A stretch of 64,000 nucleotides of DNA from Lepus europaeus (GCF_033115175.1 NC_084840.1:77391179-77455178), one strand, 5' to 3'. Positions 25,704 through 35,140 are shown, counted from the stretch's first letter. Numbers and translations are program-made. The notes: generated from the letters alone by a model not told the origin.

Positions 25704-27386
25704 ACTATCCACTACGCCTGTCAAAAAAAAAAAAGAAAAAGAAAAAGAAACACACTTTTCAACAAAGATGCATACAGACTGAAAGTGAAAGGCTGGAAAA
25801 AGATATACCATGCCAACAGAAATGAAAAAAGAGTGGTATAGCCATCTTGATATCAGTCAAAATAAACTTTAACACAAAAACTGTTAAGAGAGAAAAAGAA
25901 GGACACTATATCATGATTAAGGGATCACTTCAACAGGAAGATATAACAATTATCAATGTATATGCACCTAATTACAGGGCACTGGTTTATTTAAAAGATT
26001 TGTTAAGAGACTTAAAGGGAGACTTAGACTCCAATACAATAGTACTGGGGGACTTCAATACTCCACTCTCAGAAATAGACAGATCAACCGGACAGAAGAT
26101 CAAAAAGGATACAGTAGATTTAAACGACACTATAGCCCAAATGGATCTAACAGATATCTACAGAACTTTTCATCCTACACATAAAGACTTTACATTCTTC
26201 TCAGCAGTACATGTAACCTACTCTAGGATTGACCACATACTAGGCCATAAAGCAAGTCTCAGCAAATGTAAAAGAATTAGTATCATACGATGCTTCTCAG
26301 ACCATAGGGGAATGAAGTTGAAAATTAGCAACTCAGGAATCCCTAGAGCATATGCAAACACATGGAGATTGAACAACATGCTCCTGAATGAACACTGGGT
26401 CATAGAGGAAATCAAAAGAGAATTCAAAAACTTTCTGGAAGTAAATGACGATAACAACACAGCATACCAAAACTTATGAGATATAGCAAAAGCAGTGTTG
26501 AGAGGAAAGTTTATATCAATAGCTGCCTACATCAAGAAATTGGAAAGGCGCCAAATAAATGAGCTTTCAATGCATCTCAAGAATCCAGAAAAACTGCAGC
26601 AAACCAGACCCAAATCTAGTAGGAGAAGAGAAATAATTAAAATCAGAGAAGAAATCAATAGGATTGAAAGCAAAAAAATCACAAAAAATTAGCCAAACGA
26701 AGAGCTGGTTTTCTAAAAAAATTAAAAAATTGACACGCCGTTGTTCCAACTAACTAAAAAAAAGAAGAGAAAAGATGCAAATCAATGAAATCAGAGATGA
26801 AAAAGGAAATGTAACAGACACCACAGAAATAAAAAGAATCATCAGAAATTACTACAAAGAGTTGTATGCCAGCAAACAGGGAAATCTATCAGAAATGGAG
26901 AGATTCCTGGACACATGCAACCTACCCAAATTGAACCATGAAGACATAGAAAACCTAAACAGACCCACGTTCAAGATCACTAGCAATCAGGGAAATGCAA
27001 ATCAAAACCACAATGAGGTTTCACCTAACCCCGGAGAGAATGGCTCACATTCAGAAATCTACCAACAACAGATGCTGGAGAGGATGTGGGGAAAAAGGGA
27101 CACTAACCCACTGTTGGTGGGAATGCAAACTGGTTAAGCCACTATGGAAGTCAGTCTGGAGATTCCTCAGAAACCTGAATATAACACTACCATACAACCC
27201 AAACATCCCACTCCTTGGAATTTACCCAAAGGAAATTAAATTGGCAAACAAAAAAGCCATCTGCACATTAATGTTTATTGCAGCTCAATTCACAATAGCT
27301 AAGACCTGGAACCAACCCAAATGCCCATCAACAGTAGACTGGATAAAGAAATTATGGGACATGTACTCTAGAGAATGCTATACAGC

Positions 27387-27437
<51 letters not shown>

Positions 27438-28181
27438 AATGAAATCCGGCCATTTACAACAAAATGGAGGAATCTGGAAAACATCATGCTGAGTCAAATA
27501 AGCCAGTCCCAAAGGGACAAATATCATATGTTCTCCCTGATCAGTGACAATGAACCGAGCACCAAAAAGGAAACCTGTTGAAATGAAATGGACACTATGA
27601 GAAATATTGGCTTGATCAGCCCTTGTCTTGACTGTTGATGTACAATTTAAGACTTTACCGCTTTTAGTATTTTTCTGTTCTACTTCATACTATTGGATGA
27701 ACTCTATAATTAACAAACAATTATTCTTAGGTGTTTAAATTTAACTGAAAAGTGATCCCTGTTAAATATATAAGAGTGGGAATAAGAGATGGAGGAGATG
27801 TACAATTTGTAACATGCTAAATTGGACTTGCCCCAAATGGTGGAGTTAGAAATGTGCAGAGGATTCCAATTCATTTCCATCAAGGTTGCATGTACCAATG
27901 CCATCTCATTAGTCCATTTGATCAATTTCAGTTCACATTCGATGGCTCTGATAGGTCTAAGAGTCAAAGGGATCACACAAACAAGACAAGTGTCTGCTAC
28001 TACTAACTGATAGAATCAAAAATGGAGAGAATGATCCAACATGGGAAGCAGGACACAGCAGAATCATAGAATGGCAGATGTCCTAAACAGCACTCTGGCC
28101 TCAGAATCAGCCCTTAAGGCATTCGGATCTGGTTGAAGAGCCCACGAGAGTATTTTAGGCATGGAAAGCCAATACACTCTG

Positions 28182-28223
<42 letters not shown>

Positions 28224-31200
28224 AGATGAAAGATCTCTGGGAGTGAGATCCCAGTAGAAAGAATGGGCCATCAAAGAAGGAGGTACCTTTCTCTGAAGGG
28301 AGGAGAGAACTTTCACTTTGAGTATGACCTTGTCTAAACAAAATCGAAGTCGGCAAACTCAAAAGGCTTCCATAGCCTTGGCAACTCATGACTAGAGCCT
28401 AGGGAGATTACTAACACCATAAACAAGAGTGTCAAATTGTTAAGTCAATAACAGGAATCACTGTGTAGTTACTCCTCACGTAGAATCTCTGTCCTTAATG
28501 TGTTGTTCAATGTGAATTAATGCTATAACTAGTACTGAAACAGTATTTACACTTTATGTTCTGTGTGGGTGCAAACTGATGAAATCTTTACTTAATATAT
28601 ACTAAATTGATCTTCTGTATATAAAGATAATTGAAAGTGAACCTTTTTTTTTTTTTTTTTGACAGGCAGAGTGGACAGTGAGAGAGAGAGACAAAGAGAA
28701 AGGTCTTCCTTTTGCCATTGGTTCACCCTCCAATGGCCAGCGCACTGCACCGATCTGAAGGCAGGAGCCAGGTGCTTCTCCTGGTCTCCCATGGGATACA
28801 GGGCCCAAGTACTTGGGCCATCCTCCACTGCACTCCCGGACCACAGCAGAGAGCTGGCCTGGAAGAGGGGCAACCGGGACAGAATCCGGAGCCCCGACTG
28901 GAACTAGAACCCGGTGTGCCGGCGCCACAAGGTGGAGGATTAGCCTATTGAGCCGCAGCGCCAGCTGAAAGTGAATCTTGATGTGAATGGAAGGGGAGAG
29001 GGAGTGGGAGATGGGAGGGTTGCGGGTGGGAGGGAAGTTATGGGTGGGAAAAAGCCATTGTAAACCATAAACTGTACTTTGGAAATTTATATTTTCCAAA
29101 TAAAAGTTAAAAAAAAAAGAAAGAATCCAACAAATAGTAAGAAAAAAAACACTGTTCCTCAACAATAAAGTACGAAATATTAATGCATATGAGTGAAATA
29201 GACATTTTGAGATTTGATTATTATTTACAGCCCTGGAGTTTTAATAGCAAACTGATTACGTTCTAAAATTAACTCACTGAACTGAGTGCATGGTACAACC
29301 AGCCCTGTAAGTTTCTAATCACTAGAATCATAAGGTCGTTTATTTCCCCTATAGTTAACATTTTAAGGTTAGATCCTGTCTCAAGGCTTCCCCCTGCCCC
29401 AGGAATTCTGGCCAAAAGCAAAAAGTAACTACCACCTTCATGTAGGACCCAAGTTGACTGGAGCCCACTTTACCATCATCAAAATAGGACATATTGCTGA
29501 CTAATCAAAGGAGGGTCACCAACACTACAGACCAACCAGGGACTTGGACCCAAGCCAAATATCATTCCCAACTTCACTCTATAAGAACATTTACCCTAAC
29601 CCCTCAGGAAGCTCAGGATTAAGCAATATTTAAGCAGGAAGCAATAGTTGTCCAGCTTCTTGTTCTGCACTTTACAATAAACACATCTTTTCTTCCACCA
29701 CCATAATGTCAGTGATTAGCTTTCTGCACATCAGGCAGGTTAAGCCAATTTAGGCGGTTCTTTAGCTATTCTGCCCATCAGTTTTTGAGTTGTTCTATAG
29801 CACAACGTCCAACACCAATATATTCTAGTATTTATTGTAGCCTCTAAAGTAACTGAAATCAACATGCTACTTTCATACACAGGGAGTTATGTGAGTTTGT
29901 ACCTTGATCAAAAACAAAATTTCTGAGAAGGACTGAGACAGAAGAATGCTGCAGCTACATTTAAGGACCTCATCTCACAGCTGGAATTATCCTGGAACAA
30001 GTTAAGAAAATAAAATTTACAAGGCCTGCTTCAAACTTCACAACTAAATGTGAAATATTGTGTTTAAGTTCTTCCCAGAAAGCAGACTTGGAGGGATGAA
30101 GAATTTCTCAGTACACACAACAGAACATGCTTCTCTTTTTTCTGCAATTACTCAGTAAATCATTGCTAGAATGGACAGTAGTCACATTTAGGGAAAAAAA
30201 AAACCCAGATAGCTCCATTAAGAGGCTTCTATTTTACTTGGTGACTTTTGTATTGCCTGAATTTTAAGCACATGCATGTAATATTTTTATTCTTGAAAGT
30301 GAAGGAATTATGGGACATTTTTGTTCTAGTCTCATGGCACTGTTCTGACTTTAACAGTAGTGATAAAAATTGGGTGTAACATGTTAGGCATACCCTATGC
30401 TTAAGCTATTACAATGGATAATCATGCCGTTGAAAACAAACTGGCACTTATGTGTTACCAGCTATTATGTGCCAATATTTCATGTCAGTTCCACTTAAAT
30501 GGAGTGTACTAGTCTCTGCCACTTTGGAATAACCCCTCCAAGAAACCTCAAAATAGCCCCTACCTCTCTGAAACACTTTAAGTTCACTGCAGTGAATTGC
30601 CTGGATGAGTTACCAGTGAAAATGATGAGAAACAAAATTCTGACACTTGTTAGTTTATGCCTCCAAAAACTTCTTTTCTAAGATGGAAATAATAGTGGCT
30701 TCTTCTATGATGAAAGATTTGAGTGGTTGAAATTCTCTGACCAACACTTCCCATCCCAACAAACAGTAAACTGCTTCAGCTTCAAAGCAGACCTGTTAGC
30801 TCCGTTTCCTCCTGTGCTCCCTGATCTTCAGGAATTTCTAACAGAGTAGCTCTGCTGAGGCAGTGGAAGAGCGCAGAAATGGCAGCTTAATCTTTGGATT
30901 ACAAAAATGGAACAAATAACAATATTGAGTACTCAGGAGTTATTATGGTATAAACTGAGATAATACTTGTAAAGTACTTAAAACTCAAACATGTCATACA
31001 TGTTAGGTGATAATAATAATAAATCCACCCGCAAAATTCTCCACCTCTGAATCCCCAGAGTCGACAGCTTTTCATGTTGATTAAAGTAAAAAAAGATCTC
31101 TGTGACCTGGAGAGAGACAAATTAGAGACACAGAAATACAATCCCAGATTATTCCTTCCAGTCTACCAATTGCCCAACAGGTGCAGGCTCCTATCTGCTA

Positions 31201-31344
31201 ACAAGCGTTCTAGGGCAGTTAACATCCAATCTCTCTGTCCCCCTAGGGTCTACTCACTGGTTTAGGAGCAAAAGTACCAAATCCAAGTGCCGGCATGAAG
31301 TGTCCATCATTCAGCTTCACAGAATGACTGCGTTTGAGATCCAT
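8164..31344 (-). CDS. AKR1C: AKR1C-family aldo-keto reductase, complete 9-exon gene (AKR1C15-like, tentative)
   Basis: Cytosolic NAD(P)H-dependent oxidoreductase of the AKR1C family, whose members reduce ketosteroids, prostaglandins, retinoid-type and lipid-derived aldehydes and ketones. Coding exons, in transcript order: 31344-31258, 20830-20663, 19184-19068, 18208-18131, 16984-16862, 13578-13469, 12043-11878, 10104-10022, 8206-8164. Lengths are 87, 168, 117, 78, 123, 110, 166, 83 and 43 nt, total 975, giving 324 aa. The internal exon sizes are those of mammalian AKR1C genes. All borders are GT-AG and there is no frameshift or stop. Visible residues: tetrad Asp51, Tyr56, Lys85, His118; nicotinamide contacts Ser167, Asn168, Gln191 and Tyr217; Trp228; cofactor loop Lys271-Ser272, Arg277, Asn281. 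The start has one extra residue before the conserved VKLNDG, so numbering is +1 against the 323-aa enzymes. MDLK at the start, [26 protein letters not shown] and the C-terminal EEY resemble AKR1C15-like proteins as I remember them; the exact paralogue is unresolved. Substrate cannot be read from sequence. Confidence 0.93.
8207..10021 (-). other. AKR1C intron 8
   Basis: Contains one CSINE at 8699-9044 and a TATGAA-rich low-complexity patch at 9960-10012. Nothing else is recognisable. Confidence 0.75.
8699..9044 (-). repeat. CSINE in AKR1C intron 8
   Basis: Antisense full-length copy ending GCCGCGGCACCAGCC. Imperfect duplication AATTGTATATT / AATTTTATATT (9045-9055). Confidence 0.93.
10022..10104 (-). 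CDS. AKR1C: AKR1C exon 8
   Basis: 83 nt, residues 284-310 plus two bases of Phe311. Reads [20 protein letters not shown], the last barrel helix, then the start of loop C. Acceptor CTTTCAG, donor GTAAGT. Confidence 0.93.
10105..11877 (-). other. AKR1C intron 7
   Basis: AT-rich. Its only clear repeat is a short TCTA microsatellite (10797-10830). I see no gene, SINE or other element in the rest. Confidence 0.75.
10797..10830. repeat. TCTA microsatellite, AKR1C intron 7
   Basis: CTACCTACCTATCTATCTAT and further CTAT units. Confidence 0.9.
11878..12043 (-). CDS. AKR1C: AKR1C exon 7
   Basis: 166 nt, completing Trp228 and coding to Gln283. Holds [18 protein letters not shown] and the third AKR signature [13 protein letters not shown], which contacts the 2'-phosphate of NADP (Lys271, Ser272, Arg277, Asn281). 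Acceptor CACCCTAG, donor GTAAAG. Confidence 0.95.
12606..12895 (+). repeat. Old CSINE with GATA tail, AKR1C intron 6
   Basis: Diverged body (GGCTTAGTGGTTGAAACACC; CCTGCCACATGGGAGACATA) ending in a GATA microsatellite at 12869-12898. Confidence 0.65.
12910..13252 (+). repeat. Old CSINE with long CT tract, AKR1C intron 6
   Basis: GGGATTGCAGCACAGTGAGT through GTTCCAGCTGTTGAGGGCAT, ending in about 70 bases of CT-rich sequence. Confidence 0.75.
13469..13578 (-). CDS. AKR1C: AKR1C exon 6
   Basis: 110 nt, residues 192-227 plus two bases of Trp228. [18 protein letters not shown] has Phe in place of the usual Pro after [12 protein letters not shown] supplies Tyr217, which stacks on nicotinamide. The donor TTCTG|GTAGTG is weaker than the others but keeps the standard exon length and phase. 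Confidence 0.93.
14056..14342 (+). repeat. Older CSINE, AKR1C intron 5
   Basis: CTGGTTTGAGTCCTAGCTAC, CAGCTCTCTGCTAATGTGCC and a CT tract, then AAATAAATAAAACAAATA. Confidence 0.75.
14587..14893 (+). repeat. CSINE, AKR1C intron 5
   Basis: GGGGGCCGGCGTTAACGCCC head with a short internal deletion, GGCTCTCAGCTGTGGCCTGG body, TTTCAAATAATAAATTTT tail. Confidence 0.9.
15698..16064 (+). repeat. CSINE with TA microsatellite tail, AKR1C intron 5
   Basis: GCCGGCGCCGTGGCTCTATA head to CTGCCTGTAAAATAAAT, followed by a perfect TA run at 16022-16064. Confidence 0.93.
16862..16984 (-). CDS. AKR1C: AKR1C exon 5
   Basis: Forty-one codons, residues 151-191. Carries the second AKR signature around [17 protein letters not shown], with cofactor-contact Ser167 and Asn168, and ends on Gln191. 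Acceptor TGCCCAG, donor GTGAGT. Confidence 0.95.
17606..17938 (+). repeat. Older CSINE, AKR1C intron 4
   Basis: GGGACCAGTGTTTTGGTGCA to AAAACAAATAAATATTTTTA; about 20 percent diverged by eye. Confidence 0.8.
18131..18208 (-). CDS. AKR1C: AKR1C exon 4
   Basis: Twenty-six codons, residues 125-150, reading [13 protein letters not shown] and ending TVDLRDTWE. This is the most divergent exon: the family norm is PGEExxPKDxxGK and VDLCATWE. Acceptor TTTTCCAG, donor GTATGTG. Confidence 0.92.
19068..19184 (-). CDS. AKR1C: AKR1C exon 3
   Basis: Thirty-nine codons, residues 86-124, containing [18 protein letters not shown] and catalytic His118 in LFLIHIP. It starts VWATF where most members have LWxTF. 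Acceptor TTGCAG, donor GTAAGC. Confidence 0.95.
19458..19790 (+). repeat. Older CSINE, AKR1C intron 2
   Basis: CATTTTGCATAGTGAGTGAG, CAGCTCTCTGTTAATGCAAC and GTAACTCTGTCATTCAAATA. Confidence 0.8.
20246..20535 (-). repeat. Old CSINE, AKR1C intron 2
   Basis: Antisense and diverged: AAAGATTCATTTATTTTATT, GGTAGAGTGACAGAAAGAAA and an end CCATTGTGCCACACCTGCCC. Confidence 0.7.
20663..20830 (-). CDS. AKR1C: AKR1C exon 2
   Basis: Fifty-six codons, residues 30-85. Holds the first AKR signature [18 protein letters not shown] with catalytic Asp51 and Tyr56, and ends on catalytic Lys85. Acceptor TTTTATAG, donor GTACAG. The start, [11 protein letters not shown], departs from the usual VPKSKALEATK. Confidence 0.95.
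21300..21520 (+). mobile_element. Ancient LINE fragment (L2-like)
   Basis: CATTTATTGAGAACCTCCTG, TTAGACCCTGAGGTGCTATA and CTTCCCTGCCCTCGTGAGGC, the same family as 33660. A weak continuation lies beyond the CSINE at 21875-22080. Confidence 0.5.
21556..21863 (+). repeat. CSINE, AKR1C intron 1
   Basis: GGCTGGTGTTGTGGTACATG to CTTTCAAATAAATAAATA, with a GT-rich tract. Flanked by GTATACAGAGG (21545-21555, 21864-21874). Confidence 0.88.
22737..23056 (+). repeat. Older CSINE, AKR1C intron 1
   Basis: Diverged head; body CACTTCAGATCCAGCTTCCT and GGAGTGAACCAGTGAGTGGA; tail CTTTCAAATAAATAAATA. Confidence 0.78.
23434..23652 (-). mobile_element. Old L1 3' end, antisense
   Basis: AATTTCATATATTCCATATA then CAGATTTAGGAACATAATGA, followed by C-rich CCTCCCTCCTCC. 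The same motif order occurs at 7866-7990, so both are tails of one older L1 family. Confidence 0.6.
24216..25100 (+). pseudogene. L1 ORF1, single in-frame stop
   Basis: L1 ORF1 protein is an RNA-binding coiled-coil trimer that coats L1 RNA. Here one frame runs for 294 sense or stop codons to a natural end at 25098-25100. The only break is TAG at 24768-24770 (codon 185), just after NFPGFE. The N-terminal half is coiled coil (residues about 35-150). After the stop, the RNA-recognition and C-terminal parts continue in frame ([20 protein letters not shown]). Confidence 0.85.
25274..27400 (+). pseudogene. L1 ORF2 remnant: endonuclease and C-terminal parts
   Basis: ATG 25274 opens with [11 protein letters not shown], the endonuclease N terminus. 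A one-base loss then breaks the frame before the CSINE insertion. The main endonuclease segment is 25847-26479, with NVYAPN, LGDFNT and a CFSDH catalytic box. After 26479 come a stop and linker pieces. Most of the RT is deleted near 26969. The zinc-knuckle-like C-terminal part follows ([27 protein letters not shown] in a shifted frame). Confidence 0.8.
25395..25744 (+). repeat. CSINE inside L1 ORF2
   Basis: GGCTGGCGCTGTGGCTCAAC to CCTGTC and poly(A). Flanked by AAGAAACACA (25382-25391 and 25745-25754), splitting the endonuclease coding region. Confidence 0.94.
27390..27436 (+). repeat. A47 run inside L1 ORF2
   Basis: Uninterrupted A tract after CAGCAGT and before CAATGAAATCC, at the same L1 position as the 52-base run at 44126-44177. 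Confidence 0.95.
28183..28220 (+). repeat. A-run inside L1 3' UTR
   Basis: About 38 A after CACTCTGGC. Sister copies at 44927 and 60452 have only six or seven A here. Confidence 0.9.
28642..28965 (-). repeat. CSINE inside an L1 3' UTR
   Basis: Antisense; flanked by TGAAAGTGAA (28632-28641 and 28966-28975). Confidence 0.95.
29270..29765 (+). mobile_element. Endogenous retrovirus LTR (family X, copy 1)
   Basis: LTR-like organisation: TATAAGAACATTTACCC near 29581, AATAAACA near 29678 and a TTTCTGCACATCAGGCAGG end. Shares GCAAAAAGTAACTACCA and following sequence with 34960-35130, so both belong to one family. Ends are approximate. Confidence 0.55.
31258..31344 (-). CDS. AKR1C: AKR1C exon 1 (coding part)
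   Basis: Codes for residues 1-29, beginning [16 protein letters not shown] and ending APKP. The ATG is the only one that places [16 protein letters not shown], the first beta strand of the AKR barrel, near the N terminus. Donor CCA|GTGAGTA at 31258/31257. Phase 0. Confidence 0.93.
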
Positions 31345-31379
31345 CGTTGTCCACGTTCAGCTAATCCTTCCTTTTTTGA

Positions 31380-31440
31380 AGAGACAAGTGGAAGACAAGC
31401 CTCCAGCACTTTTATTTGTACCAACCACAAAATGGGTGGA
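31380..31440 (-). promoter_or_regulatory. Candidate AKR1C core promoter
   Basis: On the minus strand an AT-rich TACAAATAAAAG lies at 31421-31410, about 66 bases before the ATG. A TGTGGTTGG element lies just upstream. Spacing would allow transcription to start near 31380 with a 5' UTR of about 35-40 bases. This is inferred from position and composition only. Confidence 0.35.
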
Positions 31441-33659
31441 GCCAGGATTACAACTGTAGAAGATTCCAAAACAAACCTGTAATAAATTCATTGACTATTT
31501 CATGGTTGTTTCATGTCTCTTCAGGTATATCATTCTGAAAATGCAGACAGAAATGTGATGCATGTTAGAGGAGTTTGAATTTCTTCTTCAGCATTGTTCA
31601 TACTTGACTCTTACATTTAAAATTAACCATGTCAATGTATCTATGACAATCCCACAGACTCACTTTACAAGAAGCAAAATTATCATTAGGCTGATCACTT
31701 CTAAACACTATTATGCTAATGGACCTTAGTTAAGTCCCTCACTCTCCAATGATCATGTTTCCCACCATAAGAGAATTTATTCAGAATTTCTTGAATGAAA
31801 CTTGATGCCTGGTCCAAAGCACACATGTAACAAAATCCCATACAACACATAATTAATCTTAACCAAATAACCATAATTTGATTACTTTATTCCTTTGTAT
31901 AAAGACCTCATTTTTCCTTTTGATTCTAACTTATTTTCTTGATTGTTTTAGCAAGAAAATATTGTCCAAAATTAATGATAAATTTCTGTATTTTTGCCTT
32001 CTTTCGGGGATTGCCTTATTCTAGAAAAGACTGCTCTTTCTTCACATGTTCTCTTCATCTTTATAAATGCTTGCCTATTCTAAATGCACCTGCCCCTGCC
32101 TCACATCCTTTATGACTTCTATAATCTCTTCCAATGAGATTGCCCACTCTTTCTAATGTACCATAGCATTATTATAGTTTATATCATTACAGTTCATAAA
32201 GACCATATTAGTGAAATTATACTCTCAACTAGTAAAGAATTTTTGCTAGCTAAAACCCCTAAGCAATGTTTTGTTTAATGTTACTATTATCCCATGCTTC
32301 CCCTATCTTGCAGTTTGCACAGCTGGTTATTTTAGAACCAATCATGCAGCACAACATTGTAACTTATTATTTTCAACTTGTCTCTCTGAAGAGTTAAGGT
32401 CACATTTCTTTCATCTATTACTCCAAATATTTGTATTTATCCCAAAATTGTATCCTGTTTAAATGTGAGGAATACATGCTTTAAATTTTATTGGTAAAAA
32501 TGTTGAACTAAACAGAAATGGAGCTAAATTCTCTGTCAAGCCCTAAGAAAATACCCTTTAAAAGATTTTAATACTCTCGACTCCTTCATTAAACAGGCTA
32601 AAAATCTGTCTCACACATCTTGCAATATTTATCTACATTTTGCACTTCATGTTTTTATCAAAGTAGAGACACTATTTCTTCCTTACTCCTTTCCCTAATT
32701 CAGAAATCCTGGAACTTTGTCAGTGAAAGAGAATGGGCCAGTCTCATCCTTGGTAAATCTATACCAGATCTTAATGTCTACTGCTTCTCATAAGCCTTGC
32801 ATTAAACATTATCCTCAAACTTTTCTATAGATCAATAGCATGTCACCATATAGCATGTGGTTTACCAAATCCATCTTCTTTGTTACTGTATAAATACTTA
32901 TCCCTGTTTTCCTGGTGCCTCTCCTATTTTCTAAAGTTTCCCAAAGGCTACCAGCATAGATGCTCTTAAGAAGCACATGATCCATTAAACAAGTAGTAGA
33001 CACATGGCAAGACAGCCCCCAATAATCTCTGCCTCCTGGTAATCATGTCCTTGTGTAATACCTTTTGAGTGTGCAAAGTACTTGTGAATTTATTCTAATC
33101 AGTGGAATATTGTAAGTTAAAGAGATATGTTTCTTATCATGAGATAATACAGATTATGATTTCCATCTTAATAACAAACCCTGTTGTCTTCTGTGCCTAC
33201 AAACTTTGATTAAATGAATGGCTATGCTGAAAAGACCCTCACAGAGAGAAACTGAATATGCCCTCTGGACCCAGCTAACTAGAAACAGGTCTTTGTTCCA
33301 ACGTATCACAAGCAATTATTCCAACAATTCTGTGAAACACCACACAAACATGGAAGCAAGCCATTCCTCCATGATCCTTCAGATGAGCCTCCACTTTTGC
33401 TGCCAGTGTGATTGCAATCTGTTGAAAATCTGAGCAGAGGCACTAGGTAAGCTGTGCCATGCTCCAACAAATCACTGCAGATTAAGCAGCTTGAAATCAA
33501 TACAAAGGGAGACAGGTTAAACAGCAATTTAATACAGAATGGTACCTAAGGAGACAGAAGGACACATATAATCCTAGATGGTATGGTGAAAGGTCCAGCT
33601 AGAGTATGTCAGAAAAATTTTTACAATGGCCCCTAAGTGGAATATCAGAGAATTGTATG
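31425..33659. other. Upstream flank of AKR1C, no gene seen
   Basis: Low-repeat, AT-rich sequence. It may include distal regulatory DNA for AKR1C, but no motif could be singled out with confidence. Confidence 0.55.
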
Positions 33660-34100
33660 AAAGTGTATTTCAATCAACAACAGCTACTTATTGAGTAGCT
33701 GCAATGTGCAGACAAGGTTCCAGTCACTATAATCAGATAGAAAACTCTCTCCTCTCATTGAGTAGAGAAAAGAGACAATAAACTAATAAACACATGTAAT
33801 GAAGATCATTTCACATGCTAATAAGCACTGTGAAGGGGAGAACAGAAAAAGGGATAGGGAATGGAAGAACCAGAGGAACAGATGAAATTATATATAGCAC
33901 AATCAGGGAATCACCATGGAGAAAGAGATAGTTGAGAAAAGACCTGAAGAAGGGGAACAATCCATGATAGTACCAGAGAGGAAAGGATTCCAGATACAGA
34001 GATCCTCAAGGGCAAAATCTTGACAGCAAGATCATTCCGAGCTTGTTGTAGGCAGAACCAAATTAGGGAAAGAGTCAGAAAGATGCAAGAAAAATTATGC
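33660..34100 (+). mobile_element. Ancient LINE fragment (L2-like)
   Basis: CTACTTATTGAGTAGCTGCA, AAGGTTCCAGTCACTATAAT, then GAAAAGACCTGAAGAAGGGG and GATTCCAGATACAGAGATCC. The order of blocks matches ancient mammalian L2-type 3' ends. Highly diverged. Confidence 0.45.
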
Positions 34101-34359
34101 ACAAGCACACCAATTTCCCAAACATGCTTCATAGATGAACCACATATGTCTTCCACTGGTATGCTCACTTGCTAGCCACTAGTTTCAGGGATAGGGCTGG
34201 AGAGTATGATTTTGAACATTAAAGACCAACAACTTATACTTAACATGACTCAAATTACAGAGCCACATACCAAGATTACTGTTATCTAATCCCAGGCTAA
34301 ATCTTAATCAATGATTTTGCTTCTGGATTGGGAAAGTCCCTGGTGACAGAAACTATTAT

Positions 34360-34455
34360 TCTTTTTGGCTTGAAGCCAGGAGCCTGGAACTCCATCTAGG
34401 CCTCCCACATGTGTCAGACACTCAAGTACTTTGCCAGGGAGATGCATCTCATGTG
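34360..34455 (-). repeat. CSINE fragment
   Basis: Only the central block is seen, antisense: GAAGCCAGGAGCCTGGAACT, CATCTAGGCCTCCCACATGT. Confidence 0.5.
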
Positions 34456-34849
34456 GAGCTTCTGGAACTTGAACTATAGTATTAGTGTGTTGTTGTTCTT
34501 TGATGACTATTATCTGCATGATAGAGCTGTTCAGAGACTAACTGAGCCAACCCTTATCATGATGCAGAAATTCTCTTCAGTTAAGCTGGGGACAAGGAAT
34601 TTCCTTGAAAAAAAATGTCTATAACTTCCTCTCCTCTGATCCTGAAAAAAAAAAAAAACCCTACTTTACCCCTTAATAGCAAGAAGTAGCCAGAATGGTC
34701 ATCACCCTTACTCCTACGGGATTGAGAAACTGAGCCCCTATACCGTGCCTTGAATGTAGATGCTAGCCTCCCTCCCTTAGCTAATAGTATCGCTCTGCCT
34801 GTATGATTGCTAATCAACCACTTACTAAAACTCAACTCACTGAATTAAG

Positions 34850-35140
34850 GGAGTGGTGGAGCTTGCCCTGGAAAGTTCAATCTCCAGACTCATGGGATCC
34901 TTTACTTCAATTGATAACATCTTGATGTTCAGTCTTGAGGGATTTCTTTCCCTGGAAGTCCAGGCCCAGAGCAAAAAGTAACTACCATCTGCATATAGTG
35001 CACAACCTGACTGGAGCTCACTTTGCCATCAGCAAAATTCCCTAAAGTACATGCTATGACTGACCACCTGAGGAAGGCTTTCCTGTAGACCAGTGAGGAA
35101 CCTGGACACAAGCTGAACATGTACATCTCAGCGTGACTCT
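34850..35140 (+). mobile_element. Endogenous retrovirus LTR (family X, copy 2, truncated)
   Basis: Corresponds to the first part of the LTR at 29270: ACTCACTGAATTAAGGG, GCAAAAAGTAACTACCATC, TGACTGGAGCTCACTTTGCC. It stops before the TATA box region, where a CSINE 3' fragment begins. Confidence 0.5.

Larger units (their letters stand above)
23653..29115 (+). mobile_element. L1 with 5' UTR, near-intact ORF1, internally deleted ORF2 and 3' end
   Basis: Starts GGTCCCGGCAAGATGGCAGA and ends AATAAAAGTTAAAAAAAAAA. ORF1 and the start of ORF2 are listed separately. A CSINE sits in the ORF2 endonuclease region (25395-25744) and another in the 3' UTR (28642-28965). Near 26969 the sequence passes from just before the reverse transcriptase domain (ENLNRP) straight to the ORF2 C-terminal region, so most of the RT is missing. 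A 47-base A run lies at 27390-27436. It lies in intron 1 of AKR1C, antisense to the gene, and is interrupted at several points, so it cannot move by itself. Confidence 0.9.
20831..31257 (-). other. AKR1C intron 1
   Basis: 10.4 kb intron. It holds two older CSINEs (21556-21863, 22737-23056), an L2-like fragment, an old L1 3' tail, a CSINE-interrupted L1 (23653-29115) and one LTR (29270-29765). From 29770 to 31250 I see no gene or clear repeat. Confidence 0.85.

Noticed and set aside
31345-31500. Additional upstream coding exon of AKR1C
   Set aside because: AKR1C proteins start in exon 1 with the ATG found at 31344; no in-frame extension with a family match exists.
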